In this document: in pieces, positions 49,506 through 57,931 of the stretch
Layout: each line of letters begins with the position of its first letter
How positions within the stretch are numbered: position 1 is the stretch's first letter
Translations under genes and position numbers: made by a program
Notes under the pieces: model-generated
What the model saw: the letters and a program-made list of their open reading frames with translations, nothing else
The model's database searches: none
What the model was told of the DNA's origin: nothing
From: Rhodopirellula sp. P2
GTDB taxonomy: Bacteria; Planctomycetota; Planctomycetia; Pirellulales; Pirellulaceae
Assembly (NCBI RefSeq): GCF_028768465.1
Contig: NZ_CP118225.1
Span: 620,001-684,000, forward strand
Direction of reading: 5' to 3'
Length of the DNA stretch: 64,000 nucleotides

Positions 49506-50723
49506 ATGAACGACGGTCGATCGATTCCTGATCATCAACCAGGCGACGACGAGAGCGTGGTGCCACTGGCCTCGGACGCGCATGCACCTGGTGATGGCAA
49601 CACTCAAAAGGAAGACACCACTCGCGAATTGGTGCAGTTGTGTTTGCTTCCTGGGTTGGGGCCGAGGACGTTGACGTCCTTGTTGGATGTGTTTGGCTCG
49701 GCTCGTTCCATTCTGAATGCGGACAAGAGTTCGCTGGCGTCGGTTCATGGGGTGGGCCCCAAGATGGCTCACGTGATCGACACGGCGGATGATCACGTGG
49801 ATATCGAGGACGTGTTCGCTTGGTGCGCGGCCAAGGATGTCAACATTCTGCGTCGGGGGCAGGCTTCTTACCCGGCTGCTCTGGAAGAACTTGACGACGC
49901 TCCGCCGCTGATCTTCTGCCGAGGCTCGATTTTGCCGCGGGACACGGTCTCGGTTGCGATCGTCGGGACGCGGCACGCAACGGCTTACGGGTTGCAGCAA
50001 ACGCGTCGCATCGCGATGGATCTGGCACGGGCTGGGGTGACGATCGTCAGCGGGTTGGCGCGGGGCATCGACACGGCGGCTCACCGGGCAGCACTCGAGG
50101 CGGAGGGCCGAACGATTGCGGTGCTCGGCGGTGGTCTGGGAAAAATTTATCCAGCCGAAAATGCGCCGCTGGCGGACGAAATTTCTCAGCACGGGTCGGT
50201 GATCAGCGAGTACGCCCCCATGGCCCAGCCGCGCGGTGGAATGTTCCCGCAACGCAATCGAATCATCGCGGCATTGGGACAAGCGACGTTGGTCATCGAG
50301 GCCCCCATGCGAAGCGGGTCGCTGATCACCGCTCGCTTGGCATCGGAGCTGGGCCGGTCGGTCGGATCCCTGCCCGGGCAGGTCAACAGCCGGGCCTCGC
50401 AGGGGTGCCATCACCTGATTCGAGACGGTGCAACGCTGGTCCAGCACGCTGACGACGTGCTGGAGTTGCTCGGACCACTGAGCGGAAATGTCTCCCGAGC
50501 CACCGCGACCGATGGGGGGGAAGCAGTGCGAGATGGGCGTGAGATGACGCTCAACGAGGTCGAACGACAGGTCCTGTTCGCCGTGGGCACTTCGGGCACG
50601 GCGATCGACGAGGTGACGATCCGCAGCGGGCTCCCCGCGTCTCGGGTCAATGCGATCGTGAGCATTCTGGAGATGAAACGGTTTGTTCGCCGCTTGAGTG
50701 GTCAGTATGTGTCGCGGATCTGA
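49506..50723 (+). CDS. dprA: DNA processing protein DprA
   Basis: 405 residues from ATG 49506; the frame extends to 49422 with no support. HhH-like N-terminus (LCLLPGLGPRTLTSLLDVFGSARSIL, VHGVGPKMAHVI), then the Rossmann-like DprA core: VAIVGTRHATAYGLQQTRRIAMDLA, TIVSGLARGIDTAAHRAALEAEGRTIAVLGGGLGKIYPAEN, FPQRNRIIAALGQATLVIEAPMRSGSLITARLASELGR and NSRASQGCHHLIRDGA. The C-terminal winged helix (LNEVERQVLFAVGTSGTAIDEV) is complete. It loads RecA on incoming single-stranded DNA in transformation. Ordinary family member. Confidence 0.95.
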   Translation: MNDGRSIPDHQPGDDESVVPLASDAHAPGDGNTQKEDTTRELVQLCLLPGLGPRTLTSLLDVFGSARSILNADKSSLASVHGVGPKMAHVIDTADDHVDIEDVFAWCAAKDVNILRRGQASYPAALEELDDAPPLIFCRGSILPRDTVSVAIVGTRHATAYGLQQTRRIAMDLARAGVTIVSGLARGIDTAAHRAALEAEGRTIAVLGGGLGKIYPAENAPLADEISQHGSVISEYAPMAQPRGGMFPQRNRIIAALGQATLVIEAPMRSGSLITARLASELGRSVGSLPGQVNSRASQGCHHLIRDGATLVQHADDVLELLGPLSGNVSRATATDGGEAVRDGREMTLNEVERQVLFAVGTSGTAIDEVTIRSGLPASRVNAIVSILEMKRFVRRLSGQYVSRI

Positions 50724-51010
50724 GAAGGTTGACAGTTCGGTCCTACGGCGCTATCCTCCCGCCTTGGTTCCAAGCCTCCGTTCGTGGCTGTTCACCGAAG
50801 GTCCTCGCGACGCTGACTTGGTGGTGGTGTTTCGACCCGCCTCAATGTGGCTTCATCTGCGATGGTGAATGACGCTTACGATTCAATCTCAACCGTTTCT
50901 TTCGATTCGATCGCCGCATTGTCTTGACCGATGGCTCATCACTCGTAAGAGAGATTTGCCACGCGCGCATTCGAATCGCCCCACGATGCTAGCAAAGCGA
51001 CCGACATCCG

Positions 51011-54000
51011 ATGACTGTTGATCTGGACGCAATCGCCCAACGCGGGCGATGCGAGGTCTCGAGTTTACGCCTGGCCCTGCCACTGATTGAGCAAGGTTAC
51101 ACGCCTCCTTTCCTTTCGCGGTACCGCCGTGACGAGCTCGGCGACATCGACGAGGCCAGTCTTTGGAACCTCGCGCATGCCGTGCGAACCCAGAAAGTGC
51201 TGGACGAGTACCGAGCGGATCTGCAAGCCGCTTGGCAGCAGACCCCGTTGGTCGATCCTGCGATTGGCCGAGCCGTTGGCAATGCTCAGTCGAAAAGACT
51301 GCTCGATCGCCTGAGTCGCCGCGTCAAACTAGAATCCAGTGAATCAGCGGGTCTTGTGCAGCGTTTGGCGGTTCGTGCTCTGAACCCGCAAAAAGGCGAC
51401 GGCGAAGACCTGAAGAGCCTGGCGGAAGCCTTGGCCGCCGAGCCCATCGCAACAGCAACCGCGGCGGAAGACGAAGCCCCCGCGACGGACAGCACCCCAG
51501 CGGATGTTGACGGTGCGTTGGCAAAACTGGACGCGACCATCGCCAAGCGATTGATCGGCGACCCACGAATCATGGGCGCCGCGGTGCGTTGGCTTTCACG
51601 CAACGCGAAAATTCGCGTGATGGAAGTTCACGATCCTCACATTCAATCCGAAGCCGATTCATCGGATTCGCAGCCCAAAGATCAGAATTCCGAGGCCGCT
51701 GCAGAAGCACAGCCAGCCGCCGCTGCGGCGGAACCGGCTGTGGAAGCCCCGGCTGAGACCGCTGAAGCTGCTCCTGAGGCCGAAACGCCAGCCCCCGAAG
51801 CAACTGCCCCCGAGGCCGCGGCCTCCGAGGACGCAGCACCCGACGCGAGCAGCACAGTCGAAGCCAGCGCAGCCGAAGCCAGCAGCGAACAAGCTCCGCC
51901 GGCGGAAACCGCAGAGGCACCTGCTAGCGAGCAACCCGCTGCGGATTCGGACTCCACCGAAACCGAAGCGACCGCCACCACAGAACCTGTTGCTGCGGAA
52001 GCATCCACTGCGGATGCCACGGCTGCTGAACAGACGGAACCCGCTGGTTCTGAAGCGTCCGCTGATTCGGAAACGCCCGCCGGAACGGACAAACCCGCTG
52101 AGTCGGTGACCAAGACGGCTCCTGCAGCCAAGGCAGCGCCCGCGAAAGCGAAGCCCAAGAAGTCCAAGAAAATCTCCCCGCGTCAGCGTCGCCGCCGTTG
52201 GTTGGTCAGCACGCTGAAGCCGTTGGCTGGCAAGAGCATGCCTGCCAACAAGCTGAGCTCTTTCCAATTGGTCATGCTGGGCCGAGCCCTGCGAAGCCAA
52301 GTCGCTCAGTGTGCGTTTGATTACGACGCCGCAAAATTGGTCGCGGAACTGCAAAAGACCGCCGCCGGCTTCAACCGCCCCTTGGCGGATCGCTTGTCCG
52401 GGTTGGTGCTCGAAAACGAAGCGATCATTCGCGACGCCGCGGAAGCCGCGTGGTGGGATGAATTGCAAGAGCAGGCTTCTTCACGATTGGTCGCCATCGC
52501 CGCTGACAACTTGCACTCGCAAATCAATCGCGGCGGCGTCGAAGCCAAAGTGGTGATGTCGATCGATGCCGTTGGGCCTCGTACCGCTGCCACTTCGATC
52601 GTTTCTTCGGACGGTCGACTGCTGCACAGCGAAGACATCCCATGTCAGCTGTCTGCCGCCATGCGGACGCTGGCCGTGACCAAGATGGGCGAACTGATCC
52701 ATGCTCATCACGTCGATTTGATCGTGATCAGCAACGGTCCCGCCCGCCGGGCTTGCATGATCGCAGTTGGCGAACTGATCAAGCAATCCGCTGACAAATC
52801 AGTGCGTTGGACGCTCGCTGATCGCAGCGGTGCAGACGCCTATGCAGGTGGTCCTGCCGGCGATCAAGAGATGAAATCGACGCCACGTCGTTTCCGTGCG
52901 GCGGCGTGGATCGCGTTCTCGGCCATGCAACCAGCTCAGGCACTTGTCAAAGTGGACCCGCTGAAATTGCGACTCGGTTCGTTCCAACGCGAATTGTCGG
53001 ACGACGCCGTCTTGTCGGCACTGGAAGACGTGATGGTCAGCGGCGCAGCCCGCGGTGGCGTCGATGTCAACTCGACCGCAACGACTTGGATGCAGCGTCT
53101 GCCAGGCATCACGTCGGAAATCTCCCAAGCCATTGACGAACGTCGTCGTGAGAAGCTGATCGCTTCCCGCGAAGAGTTGGCGACCGCGATTGAGTGGCCT
53201 TCCGTTGTCAACTCTCGCCAGGCAATGCCATTCCTGCGAGTCTTTGCCAGTGAAGAAACACTCGATGGCACATTGATTCATCCCGACGACTATCCGCTCG
53301 CGAAAAAACTCGCGACGGCCCTGAACATCGAACTGCCTCCGGATCGGCCGCCAGCCTACGAACTGCCCGATTACAGCGAACCCGTTGTGGTCACCAGCAC
53401 CGAGGCCCCGGTGGAAACGGCCAGCGAAGCAGCTGCCAGCGAAGAAGCAGCTGCCAGCGAAGAAGCAGCTGCCAGCGAAGAAGCAGTTGCCAGTGAAGAA
53501 GTCGCTGCCAACGAAGAATCGGCCACTCCCGAAAACGCAGAGCCAGACGCTGCGGCCAGTGAAACCACCGCGGAGCTGTCAGCGGAATCCGCGACGGAAT
53601 CCTCCGACGCACCCGCTGCCCAGACGCCCGCATCGGACGACACCGCCAGCGAACAGCCTGCCGCCGAATCCAGTGCCGAGGAATCTGAAACACCTGCTTC
53701 AGAAGAATCCCCCGCATCGGAAGCTGCCGCTGATTCAGAAGCTGCTCCGAGCGATGGTGAGCCCACCGAGGGTGCCACCGAAGCCAAGGCGGAAGCAGAG
53801 GCTCCCGCCGCGCCGGAACCCGTGCGTCGCCCAATGCCCGAACGGGCCGCCGTCGACAAACTGATCAAAGAATGGCAAATCGGAAAGCGTCGTTCGCATC
53901 AACTGGTTCGCTGGTTGTGCGATCCGTTTGGAGAAGGTGCCTCCGAAGGTGAGTCACCCGCCGTGATGACGGCCATGCCATCGCTCGCTGAGCTCAAACC

Positions 54001-54874
54001 AGGTGACCAAGTCATCGGCGTGGTCGTTGGCGTGATGCCATTTGGTGTGTTCATTGAATTGTCACCCGACTGCAGCGGACTGATCCATGTGAGCCGGATC
54101 TCCGACAATTTCGTTGAGGATTTGCACGAAGCTGTTCAGGTTGGTGACGTCATCACCGCCTGGGTAACCGGAACCGATGCGAAGCGTCGCCGGGTTGCTT
54201 TGAGTGCGATCTCGCCTGAACGCGAAGCGGCTTTGGAAGCCCGTCGCCAGAACGATCGCGGTGGACGCGGTCGCGGCCCCGGCGGACGTGGTCAAGGCGG
54301 CCAAGGTGGTCGCGGACAACGCGGTGCCCAAGGCGCTCAGTCGGGTACCCAAGCGAGCGGACAGGGTGGCGGACAAGGTCAGCGATCTGAGTCGGCACCA
54401 CGCGGTCGAGGCACGCCGTCCGGCGGTTCAGGCCAAGGTGGTCAACGCGGCGGGCAAGCTCGTGGTGGCCAAGGCCAAGGCCGCGGTGCTCAGGGCGGAC
54501 GCGGCGGCAAGCCAGGCGGTCGTCCCGGTGGACGCGATGCAGGCAGAGGCGGACGCGGTCGCGGACCGAAGAAACCAGAAGTCTACGAAGTCATCGGCAA
54601 AGACCCTGAAAAGCCACAGATCAGCGATGCAATGGCCAAAGGCGATGAGCCCATGCGATCCTTCGGCGATCTGATGCAAATGTTCAGCAAGGAGAAAGGC
54701 CAAACGACTCCTCCAGCGGACAAGAAACCAGCTGCCAAGCCGCCTGCTGCGGAGCAACCAGTCGCCGAGAAGCCAGCGGAAGTGAAACCAGCCGAAACAC
54801 CTCCGACGGACCCACCGGCCGCACCCAAAGCAGAGGCACCCGCCTCACCATCCGCTCCTGAGGGAGACGAATGA
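51011..54874 (+). CDS. Tex-like S1 RNA-binding protein with low-complexity inserts and RG-rich tail
   Basis: 1287 residues against about 720-780 for ordinary Tex. The Tex N-terminal helical domain is at 1-150 (LIEQGYTPPFLSRYRRDELGDIDEASLWNL). An Ala/Glu/Pro/Ser insert (about 219-385) ends in a basic patch KPKKSKKISPRQRRRR. The Tex core resumes with a YqgF-like domain (VVMSIDAVGPRTAATSIVSSDG, LIVISNGPARRA; conserved Gly/Thr residues altered), then HhH (GVDVNSTATTWMQRLPGI) and HPDDYPLA. A second acidic insert (about 793-940) contains 6-residue repeats. An S1 domain follows at about 993-1066 (GDQVIGVVVGVMPFGVFIELSPDCSGLIHVSRI), then a Gly/Arg/Gln-rich stretch at about 1077-1190 and a Pro/Ala/Lys tail. 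Nucleic-acid binding is near certain; the role of the disordered parts is unknown. Confidence 0.85.
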   Translation: MTVDLDAIAQRGRCEVSSLRLALPLIEQGYTPPFLSRYRRDELGDIDEASLWNLAHAVRTQKVLDEYRADLQAAWQQTPLVDPAIGRAVGNAQSKRLLDRLSRRVKLESSESAGLVQRLAVRALNPQKGDGEDLKSLAEALAAEPIATATAAEDEAPATDSTPADVDGALAKLDATIAKRLIGDPRIMGAAVRWLSRNAKIRVMEVHDPHIQSEADSSDSQPKDQNSEAAAEAQPAAAAAEPAVEAPAETAEAAPEAETPAPEATAPEAAASEDAAPDASSTVEASAAEASSEQAPPAETAEAPASEQPAADSDSTETEATATTEPVAAEASTADATAAEQTEPAGSEASADSETPAGTDKPAESVTKTAPAAKAAPAKAKPKKSKKISPRQRRRRWLVSTLKPLAGKSMPANKLSSFQLVMLGRALRSQVAQCAFDYDAAKLVAELQKTAAGFNRPLADRLSGLVLENEAIIRDAAEAAWWDELQEQASSRLVAIAADNLHSQINRGGVEAKVVMSIDAVGPRTAATSIVSSDGRLLHSEDIPCQLSAAMRTLAVTKMGELIHAHHVDLIVISNGPARRACMIAVGELIKQSADKSVRWTLADRSGADAYAGGPAGDQEMKSTPRRFRAAAWIAFSAMQPAQALVKVDPLKLRLGSFQRELSDDAVLSALEDVMVSGAARGGVDVNSTATTWMQRLPGITSEISQAIDERRREKLIASREELATAIEWPSVVNSRQAMPFLRVFASEETLDGTLIHPDDYPLAKKLATALNIELPPDRPPAYELPDYSEPVVVTSTEAPVETASEAAASEEAAASEEAAASEEAVASEEVAANEESATPENAEPDAAASETTAELSAESATESSDAPAAQTPASDDTASEQPAAESSAEESETPASEESPASEAAADSEAAPSDGEPTEGATEAKAEAEAPAAPEPVRRPMPERAAVDKLIKEWQIGKRRSHQLVRWLCDPFGEGASEGESPAVMTAMPSLAELKPGDQVIGVVVGVMPFGVFIELSPDCSGLIHVSRISDNFVEDLHEAVQVGDVITAWVTGTDAKRRRVALSAISPEREAALEARRQNDRGGRGRGPGGRGQGGQGGRGQRGAQGAQSGTQASGQGGGQGQRSESAPRGRGTPSGGSGQGGQRGGQARGGQGQGRGAQGGRGGKPGGRPGGRDAGRGGRGRGPKKPEVYEVIGKDPEKPQISDAMAKGDEPMRSFGDLMQMFSKEKGQTTPPADKKPAAKPPAAEQPVAEKPAEVKPAETPPTDPPAAPKAEAPASPSAPEGDE
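53429..53518 (+). repeat. 18-bp tandem repeat inside the Tex-like gene
   Basis: Five copies of an 18-nt unit (GCAGCTGCCAGCGAAGAA); the first three are identical and the last two diverged. It encodes AASEEA-type hexapeptides. It keeps frame, so copy-number change would only lengthen or shorten the acidic insert. Confidence 0.9.
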
Positions 54875-55368
54875 GCGACGATTTTCAGTCTCGATTGGAA
54901 TCGGCCATCGCTCGCGGACGCCGCCGTGCGGAGCATGAAGCTTCGCAGGAACGGAAAAAGGAGATGTCAGAGGAGGACTTGAAGCGGCTTCACACGTCGT
55001 ATCGTTTGTCTCTGTCAGAACAAATTGAAGCGGCTGTGCGCCGCGTCGCAGATCACTTTCCCGGGTTTCGCTACGAATCGGTCTTTGGCGAAGAGGGGTG
55101 GGGAGCGGCGTGTTACCGCGACGATTTACGACTCGATGCCGGACGTCGTACGAACCTGTACAGCCGCTTGGAATTGGTCATTCGGCCCTACAGCGATTTA
55201 CGAGTGCTGGACTTGAAAGGCAAAGGCACGGTGATGAACCGTGAACTTTTCAATCGCACGCACTACGCCAAAATCGTGGACGTGGAATCAGAAGAATTCA
55301 GCCAATTGATCGACGCGTGGGCGATCGAGTACGCCGAAATGTATTCCGCGAAAAGCTCAACGTCTTGA
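54871..55368 (+). CDS. Hypothetical protein following the Tex-like gene
   Basis: 165 residues. The start ATG overlaps the previous stop (ATGA), so it is co-translated with the Tex-like protein. The N-terminal third is charged and helical (RLESAIARGRRRAEHEASQERKKEMSEEDLKRLHTSY); the rest is mixed alpha/beta with YESVFGEEGWGAACYRDD, RLELVIRPYSDLRVLDLKGKGTVMNRELFNRTHY. No signal peptide or membrane segment. No family is recognised. Coupling suggests a shared role in RNA metabolism, but that is inference only. Confidence 0.75.
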   Translation: MSDDFQSRLESAIARGRRRAEHEASQERKKEMSEEDLKRLHTSYRLSLSEQIEAAVRRVADHFPGFRYESVFGEEGWGAACYRDDLRLDAGRRTNLYSRLELVIRPYSDLRVLDLKGKGTVMNRELFNRTHYAKIVDVESEEFSQLIDAWAIEYAEMYSAKSSTS

Positions 55369-55399
55369 GCGTCACCCGCCATCACCGCTGCTGAATGTC

Positions 55400-56908
55400 T
55401 CAGCGGTTCGTGGGTGCCACCTGCATGCGAGCGTGCGTCGGCAGGTGATTCTTGCCAATCCGTCCATCGGCTTTGACCCAGCCCAGCGGACGACCGAGAT
55501 GCTGCACGATCTGCCAGCCACGGCGGTCCGTCGGAACCGTGCCTCCCGCCAAGTAGGTCGCCGCTTGGGCGTCATCCAATTCGATGCGTCCCGCCCCCTG
55601 CGTGAACTCGTCATCGATGTGCCTCAGGGCACAAGCGTGAGACGGCTTCCAGGTCTGACCGGTTCGGTAGGCCACTTCCGGGCCAATCGTCCAGGCTTGC
55701 TTGACCCACTCGGGTGCACCTTTGCAAAACGCCTCTGCGATCCAGTCGCGCTGTCGCAACAGCACTGAATCTTCACCGTCGCTGGGTTCCGAGGAAGTCC
55801 CCAAAACCGTTTGAAGCAATTCATCGCAGGCGAGATCGAGAGGTTGCTCGGACTGCAGAACGCCTCGGCGAAGCAGCCAGGGATCTTCGACGAACTCGGC
55901 TGAGTCTTCGGAAGGATCAGCGTCCCCCGGTTTCTTCAAGCGTGCTGCGAATGCGCCGGCGCAACCATCGCGATGTGGCCACACTCGATAGCCGCATTCG
56001 GTGAGCGAGCTTTGGTAGGCGCTCAAGGCTTCGACCGGTGACGGTTGCATCCCCAATTCACGGGTCATCCAGTCCACTTGGTCCTCATTCTCGGCCACCG
56101 CAAAGGTGCACGTGCTGTAGACAATCGTGCCTCCGGGACGCAGAAGCTGATGCGCCGCTGCCAGGATTCGTTGTTGGCGGGCCGCGTTGGTGGCGACCAT
56201 CGACTCGTTCACGGCCCCCTTGGATTGCCGGCCACGTGACAGCAAGGCTTGGCCACTGCAGGGTGCATCGATCAAAATGGTGTCGAAGACGCCCGGTAGT
56301 TTTTCCGCGAGGCCATCCGGGTCTTCGCAGCTGATGGCGTAACGATCCGATCCGGTTCGTGACAGGTTGTACGCAAGCGGCGCGATCCGGGAACGAATCG
56401 GTTCGTTGGCAAGCAGGAAACCATCGACTCCGATTGCTTCCAACAATCCGGTTGCTTTCCCTCCGGGGGCCGCACAGAGATCGCAAACCAACTGCCCGGC
56501 AAGTGAGTCCGTGTGAGCTTCCGCGGCCGCGAGTGCAAGCAGTGACCCCGCGTCTTGCAGATAAAATTCCCCCGCGGCAAAGTCGATTGAACGCGAGGCG
56601 TGAAAACCATCCGGAATCGCGACGGCGAGCGGATACCAAGGCACATCGGTTCGCGAACCAGGGCCGTTGCTGTTTGGTTGCAAGCGAAATGCCGGGGCGC
56701 GGTCTCGACGGACTCGCATCACATTCGCATGACGCTGGCTCATTGCCGCTGCCAAACACTCCAGTTCAGCGGCTGGCAATTCAATCGGGGCGATCGCTGA
56801 GGAGACTTGTTCCGCCGTCAGCGCCACGGGCTTGCGATTGGCGGAAGGTTTGGAGGATGCCTGCGATTTGCGGCTGGCTTTCTTCGGGCCTTTTCGAGAT
56901 CGACTCAC
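55400..56908 (-). CDS. RsmF/NOL1/NOP2/Sun-type RNA cytosine-C5 methyltransferase
   Basis: 502 residues from GTG 56908, which overlaps the upstream stop (GTGA); no ATG lies nearby. A Lys/Ser-rich N-terminus ([19 protein letters not shown]) precedes the catalytic domain: GEFYLQDAGSLLALAAA, SAM motif CDLCAAPGGKATGLLEAIG, motif IV DAPCSGQALLSRG and motif VI VYSTCTFAVAENEDQV with both conserved Cys. The C-terminal part (HIDDEFTQGAGRIELDDAQAATYLAGGTV) matches the RsmF PUA-like region. It methylates rRNA or tRNA cytosine. Last gene of the lpxD operon. Confidence 0.88.
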   Translation of the reverse strand: MSRSRKGPKKASRKSQASSKPSANRKPVALTAEQVSSAIAPIELPAAELECLAAAMSQRHANVMRVRRDRAPAFRLQPNSNGPGSRTDVPWYPLAVAIPDGFHASRSIDFAAGEFYLQDAGSLLALAAAEAHTDSLAGQLVCDLCAAPGGKATGLLEAIGVDGFLLANEPIRSRIAPLAYNLSRTGSDRYAISCEDPDGLAEKLPGVFDTILIDAPCSGQALLSRGRQSKGAVNESMVATNAARQQRILAAAHQLLRPGGTIVYSTCTFAVAENEDQVDWMTRELGMQPSPVEALSAYQSSLTECGYRVWPHRDGCAGAFAARLKKPGDADPSEDSAEFVEDPWLLRRGVLQSEQPLDLACDELLQTVLGTSSEPSDGEDSVLLRQRDWIAEAFCKGAPEWVKQAWTIGPEVAYRTGQTWKPSHACALRHIDDEFTQGAGRIELDDAQAATYLAGGTVPTDRRGWQIVQHLGRPLGWVKADGRIGKNHLPTHARMQVAPTNR

Positions 56909-57222
56909 GTTCTTGTGATCTTGTTCCAGACGGACATCACAAACGACAGCGTGATTGCGATCATGAGTGGCGAGGTGAAGGTGAACATGATGAACATGAC
57001 TTGCGAGAGGCTGCCGGATTCGTCCTCGGGAGGCTGTGCACCAACCCAAATCGCGATGTCCGTTTGAACACTGGGAACTCGCGAAGCATAAAACAAACCC
57101 GCCAGGAAGAACGCACTGATTAGAACCAGCAGCAACGACACCGCGATGCTGACCTGTGGGCGAGGCGAATGGGAGGAAGCCGTTCTTGGTTCGGGTTGGG
57201 AGACGGAATCAGCTTCAGCCAT
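56905..57222 (-). CDS. Small two-helix membrane protein
   Basis: 105 residues from the ATG at 57222 (8-nt overlap with spoVG). A cytoplasmic Ser/Pro-rich stretch is followed by [22 protein letters not shown], a short loop ([23 protein letters not shown]) and [21 protein letters not shown]. No family is recognised. It is tightly coupled to spoVG and to the methyltransferase gene, which suggests conservation of the cluster, but its function cannot be inferred. Confidence 0.65.
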   Translation of the reverse strand: MAEADSVSQPEPRTASSHSPRPQVSIAVSLLLVLISAFFLAGLFYASRVPSVQTDIAIWVGAQPPEDESGSLSQVMFIMFTFTSPLMIAITLSFVMSVWNKITRT

Positions 57223-57922
57223 CGAAAATGCCAGACCCAAAATCATCGAACGGTTCCGAACTCGCTTGCGAGGAGCGATCCGGTTGGGCCCCTCCAGCAT
57301 CACGGTTGGGCGAGTTTGTCACAGTCGAACCGCGAGACCCACCGCCGCGACGATGCAGGTGAGGTTGTGGGATGCGTTGCTCGTCGCCTTGTTCGCCCCG
57401 AACGATCAAGGTGTCCGCATCATCCTCGATCGTGGGTCTGGTGACCGGATCGGTGCTGGAGGCTGGTTTGGATTCGTCCGTGGAGGAACTTGTGTAGTCC
57501 GCTTCGTCATAATCGCCAGCATCAAAATCGTCTTCGTAACGACTCCGGTATCCAGGCTGTTGTGATCGATCCAGTTCCGCTTCGAATTCTTCGATCACTG
57601 CCTGCTGAATCATTTCGCGGCATTCGCTGTTGATCGGGTGTGCGACATCCGCATACAGCTTTTGAGGCGAATTGGCGTTGTGGCCGCTCAGTTTGGCGCC
57701 GCAGTGATTGCAATAGGCTGCGCGCAGGTGATTCTTGGAACTGCATCTCCCACAGTGCCCCGTCAGTTTGCGACTGGGCATCGCAACGAAGGGACCGCTC
57801 GTTCCGTCGATGATTTTCAGATCACGAACGACAAACGATTGGTCAATGGTGATCGAGCAAAACGCCCGCAGACGGTCCTCCGAACCTTCCATCAGCTTGA
57901 TGCGAATCTCGGTAATTTCCAC
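57215..57922 (-). CDS. spoVG: SpoVG-family protein with inserted zinc ribbon
   Basis: 235 residues, against about 85-100 for typical SpoVG. The N-terminus ([53 protein letters not shown]) is unmistakable SpoVG. Where the SpoVG fold normally continues with a DxAHP element, an insert with CGRC and CNHC (a CxxC-x12-CxxC zinc ribbon, residues about 57-75) appears; [26 protein letters not shown] then completes the fold. The C-terminal 110 residues are acidic, Ser/Asp-rich and probably disordered. SpoVG binds nucleic acid in other bacteria. It follows ispE by 9 nt; ispE and spoVG also lie near each other in Bacillus. Confidence 0.92.
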   Translation of the reverse strand: MEITEIRIKLMEGSEDRLRAFCSITIDQSFVVRDLKIIDGTSGPFVAMPSRKLTGHCGRCSSKNHLRAAYCNHCGAKLSGHNANSPQKLYADVAHPINSECREMIQQAVIEEFEAELDRSQQPGYRSRYEDDFDAGDYDEADYTSSSTDESKPASSTDPVTRPTIEDDADTLIVRGEQGDEQRIPQPHLHRRGGGSRGSTVTNSPNRDAGGAQPDRSSQASSEPFDDFGSGIFDG

Positions 57923-57931
57923 GACGTCCCC

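Noticed and set aside
53429-53518. Possible CRISPR-like repeat
   Set aside because: Units are contiguous 18-mers without spacers and encode in-frame hexapeptides of a protein insert.
54204-54674. 156-codon frame inside the RG-rich region of the Tex-like gene
   Set aside because: Alternative-frame reading of a repetitive GC-rich stretch; the main frame continues through it with a clear composition.
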